Assembly (NCBI GenBank): GCA_946531785.1
Contig: CAMNAT010000095.1
Location: 1 to 7,495 of the forward strand
Length of the DNA: 7,495 nt
Origin: an uncultured Oscillospiraceae bacterium
Lineage (GTDB): Bacteria; Bacillota; Clostridia; UBA1381
Direction of reading: 5' to 3'
Part shown: in pieces, positions 6,974-7,495 of the stretch
Numbering within the stretch: the stretch's first letter is position 1
Layout: each line of letters starts with the position of its first letter
Translations under genes and position numbers: made by a program
The notes under the pieces: generated by a model
Database searches by the model: none
Seen by the model: the letters and a program-made list of their open reading frames with translations, nothing else
Told to the model about the DNA's origin: nothing

Positions 6974-6990
6974 GATATTATTAATATAAC
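6962..6990 (+). promoter_or_regulatory. Promoter of the secreted ubiquitin gene
   Basis: TTGGCA (6962-6967), 17-bp spacer, TATAAC (6985-6990). The predicted transcript begins near 6997, giving a leader of about 20 bases before the start codon. Its -35 element is inside direct repeat copy 2. Predicted by eye. Confidence 0.65.
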
Positions 6991-7003
6991 GAATAATAAA
7001 TGA

Positions 7004-7009
7004 GGAGGG
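7004..7009 (+). promoter_or_regulatory. Ribosome binding site fixing the GTG start of the ubiquitin gene
   Basis: GGAGGG lies 7 bases before GTG at 7017, the usual spacing; the ATG at 7023 would be 13 bases away. The GTG start is therefore preferred. Either start leaves the signal peptide intact. Confidence 0.75.
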
Positions 7010-7016
7010 AACACAA

Positions 7017-7091
7017 GTGAAGATGTTGAAAAAAACAGTCGCATTGGCGGTGCTGGTCGCGGTTATGGCGGTGTCCGTGACGGCAAACGCG
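7017..7091 (+). other. Signal peptide coding segment
   Basis: Twenty-five residues: MKMLKK, hydrophobic core TVALAVLVAVMAVSV, then TANA. The -3/-1 residues are Ala and Ala (A-N-A), a textbook signal peptidase I site. No lipobox cysteine is present, so the product is released or held by its unseen C-terminal part. Confidence 0.9.
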
Positions 7092-7495
7092 ATGCAGATA
7101 TTTGTGCGGACGCTTACCGGTAAGACCGTTACGCTTGAGGTGGAGTCCAGCGACACCATCGAAAACATCAAGCAGAAGATACAGGAGAAGGAAGGCATCC
7201 CGCCCGATAAGCAGCGGCTGATCTTTGCCGGAAAGCAGCTGGAGGACGGAAGGACTCTTGCAGACTATAATATCCAAAAGGAATCGACTCTGCATCTTGT
7301 TCTGAGACTGAGGGGAGGGGTCATTCCCATGATGGGCGATGACGGCAGCAAGGCTACCGGATTTGTGGCGGAGCTTGCCAACGATTCGGCTGCATCAAAT
7401 GGTGAGGTCACATGGACTGTGACCTCTGATGGTGACAGACAATACTTTGTTACCAAAACTCCGGTTATCACAGGAGCTGTTACGGTAAAGCTCGG
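7017..7495 (+). CDS. Secreted eukaryotic-type ubiquitin fusion protein (partial)
   Basis: The frame runs from GTG at 7017 off the right edge: at least 159 residues in three parts. Residues 1-25 are a Sec signal peptide: charged start (MKMLKK), a hydrophobic Ala/Val/Leu core and the cleavage motif ANA. Residues 26-101 are a full 76-residue ubiquitin, 68 identical to human (K6R, I13V, P19S, V26I, A28Q, D32E, Q40K, S57A). It keeps Leu8, Ile44, His68 and Val70, lysines 11, 27, 29, 33, 48 and 63, and the LRLRGG tail. From residue 102 an extension of unknown kind begins VIPMMGDDG, rich in Thr, Val and Ser. Cleavage after ANA would expose ubiquitin Met1. The only comparable case I recall is the secreted ubiquitin of Bacteroides fragilis, which is less similar to the human protein. 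Export is predicted; function and eukaryotic origin are inferred. No conjugation gene is nearby. Confidence 0.96.
   Translation, partial: MKMLKKTVALAVLVAVMAVSVTANAMQIFVRTLTGKTVTLEVESSDTIENIKQKIQEKEGIPPDKQRLIFAGKQLEDGRTLADYNIQKESTLHLVLRLRGGVIPMMGDDGSKATGFVAELANDSAASNGEVTWTVTSDGDRQYFVTKTPVITGAVTVKL
7092..7319 (+). other. Ubiquitin domain (76 residues, complete)
   Basis: It starts MQIFVRTLTGKTVTLEVE and ends LVLRLRGG, colinear with eukaryotic ubiquitin with no gaps. Lys6 is Arg, and Lys40 is an added lysine in place of Gln. Ser19 and Ala57 are shared with plant and several protist ubiquitins rather than with animals. The reading frame continues without a stop past Gly76 into Val. Confidence 0.98.
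7404..7426 (+). repeat. Perfect 9-bp inverted repeat inside the ubiquitin fusion extension
   Basis: GAGGTCACA (7404-7412) and TGTGACCTC (7418-7426) flank TGGAC. It encodes part of the extension (GEVTWTVTS) and could form a tight mRNA hairpin. It may be chance: alternating Val-Thr codons favour GTCACA/TGTGAC. Confidence 0.6.

Noticed and set aside
6860..7295. Two overlapping minus-strand open frames (112 and 104 codons) opposite the ubiquitin gene
   Set aside because: They are antisense to a clear ubiquitin and signal peptide, and their products match nothing I recognise.
7092..7319. Ubiquitin as eukaryotic contamination
   Set aside because: It is in frame with a bacterial signal peptide, GTG start and ribosome binding site within one continuous sequence, so contamination alone does not explain it; only an assembly chimera inside the coding region could.
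7265..7471. Minus-strand open frame of 68 codons
   Set aside because: Shadow of the ubiquitin fusion extension.
1..7495. tRNA, rRNA, riboswitch or insertion sequence
   Set aside because: No tRNA-like fold, rRNA segment, recognisable riboswitch core or transposase was seen by eye on either strand; spacers longer than 300 bases do not occur.

Overview
The window looks like a chromosomal segment of a plant-fibre-degrading, low-to-mid-GC Firmicute from a gut or rumen, most likely Ruminococcus or a related Oscillospiraceae. This taxon is inferred from strong AGGAGG-type ribosome binding sites, AT-rich spacers between GC-richer genes, and the combination of a glucuronoxylan/glucuronate operon with a radical SAM/PqqD pair. 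No marker gene fixes it.

Layout: (1) 1-588, plus strand: the C-terminal end of a radical SAM/SPASM peptide maturase, then a PqqD-like recognition protein; this is the edge of a RiPP-type cluster that lies off the left end. (2) 627-692: a long hairpin between convergent genes, probably a bidirectional terminator or palindromic repeat. (3) 5413 down to 713, minus strand: a three-gene operon of a short GH115-type alpha-glucuronidase, fructuronate reductase (uxuB) and mannonate dehydratase (uxuA), with 18-bp spacers. The hydrolase frees (methyl)glucuronate from xylan oligomers; after isomerisation by an enzyme not in this window, UxuB and UxuA turn it into 2-keto-3-deoxygluconate. (4) 6745 down to 5522, minus strand: an AAA ATPase of the AAA_14/DUF4143 type, more AT-rich than its neighbours, bracketed by a 28-bp direct repeat (one mismatch) and preceded by a perfect 17-bp inverted repeat beside its promoter. 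(5) 7017 to the right end, plus strand: a Sec signal peptide fused to a nearly eukaryotic ubiquitin and then to a C-terminal extension that runs off the window.

The ubiquitin gene is the outstanding content. Its 76-residue ubiquitin differs from the human protein at 8 positions (68/76 identical by direct comparison) and keeps the Ile44 patch, six of the seven lysines and the LRLRGG tail. The predicted signal peptidase site (ANA|M) falls exactly before ubiquitin Met1, and the Gly-Gly is followed by Val and at least 58 further residues. The product is therefore predicted to be exported with a native ubiquitin N-terminus and a precursor-style C-terminus that a deubiquitinase might cut. A eukaryotic origin by horizontal transfer, and a role at the interface with a host, rumen protozoa or fungi, are inferences. 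No ubiquitin-conjugation enzyme is visible in the window.
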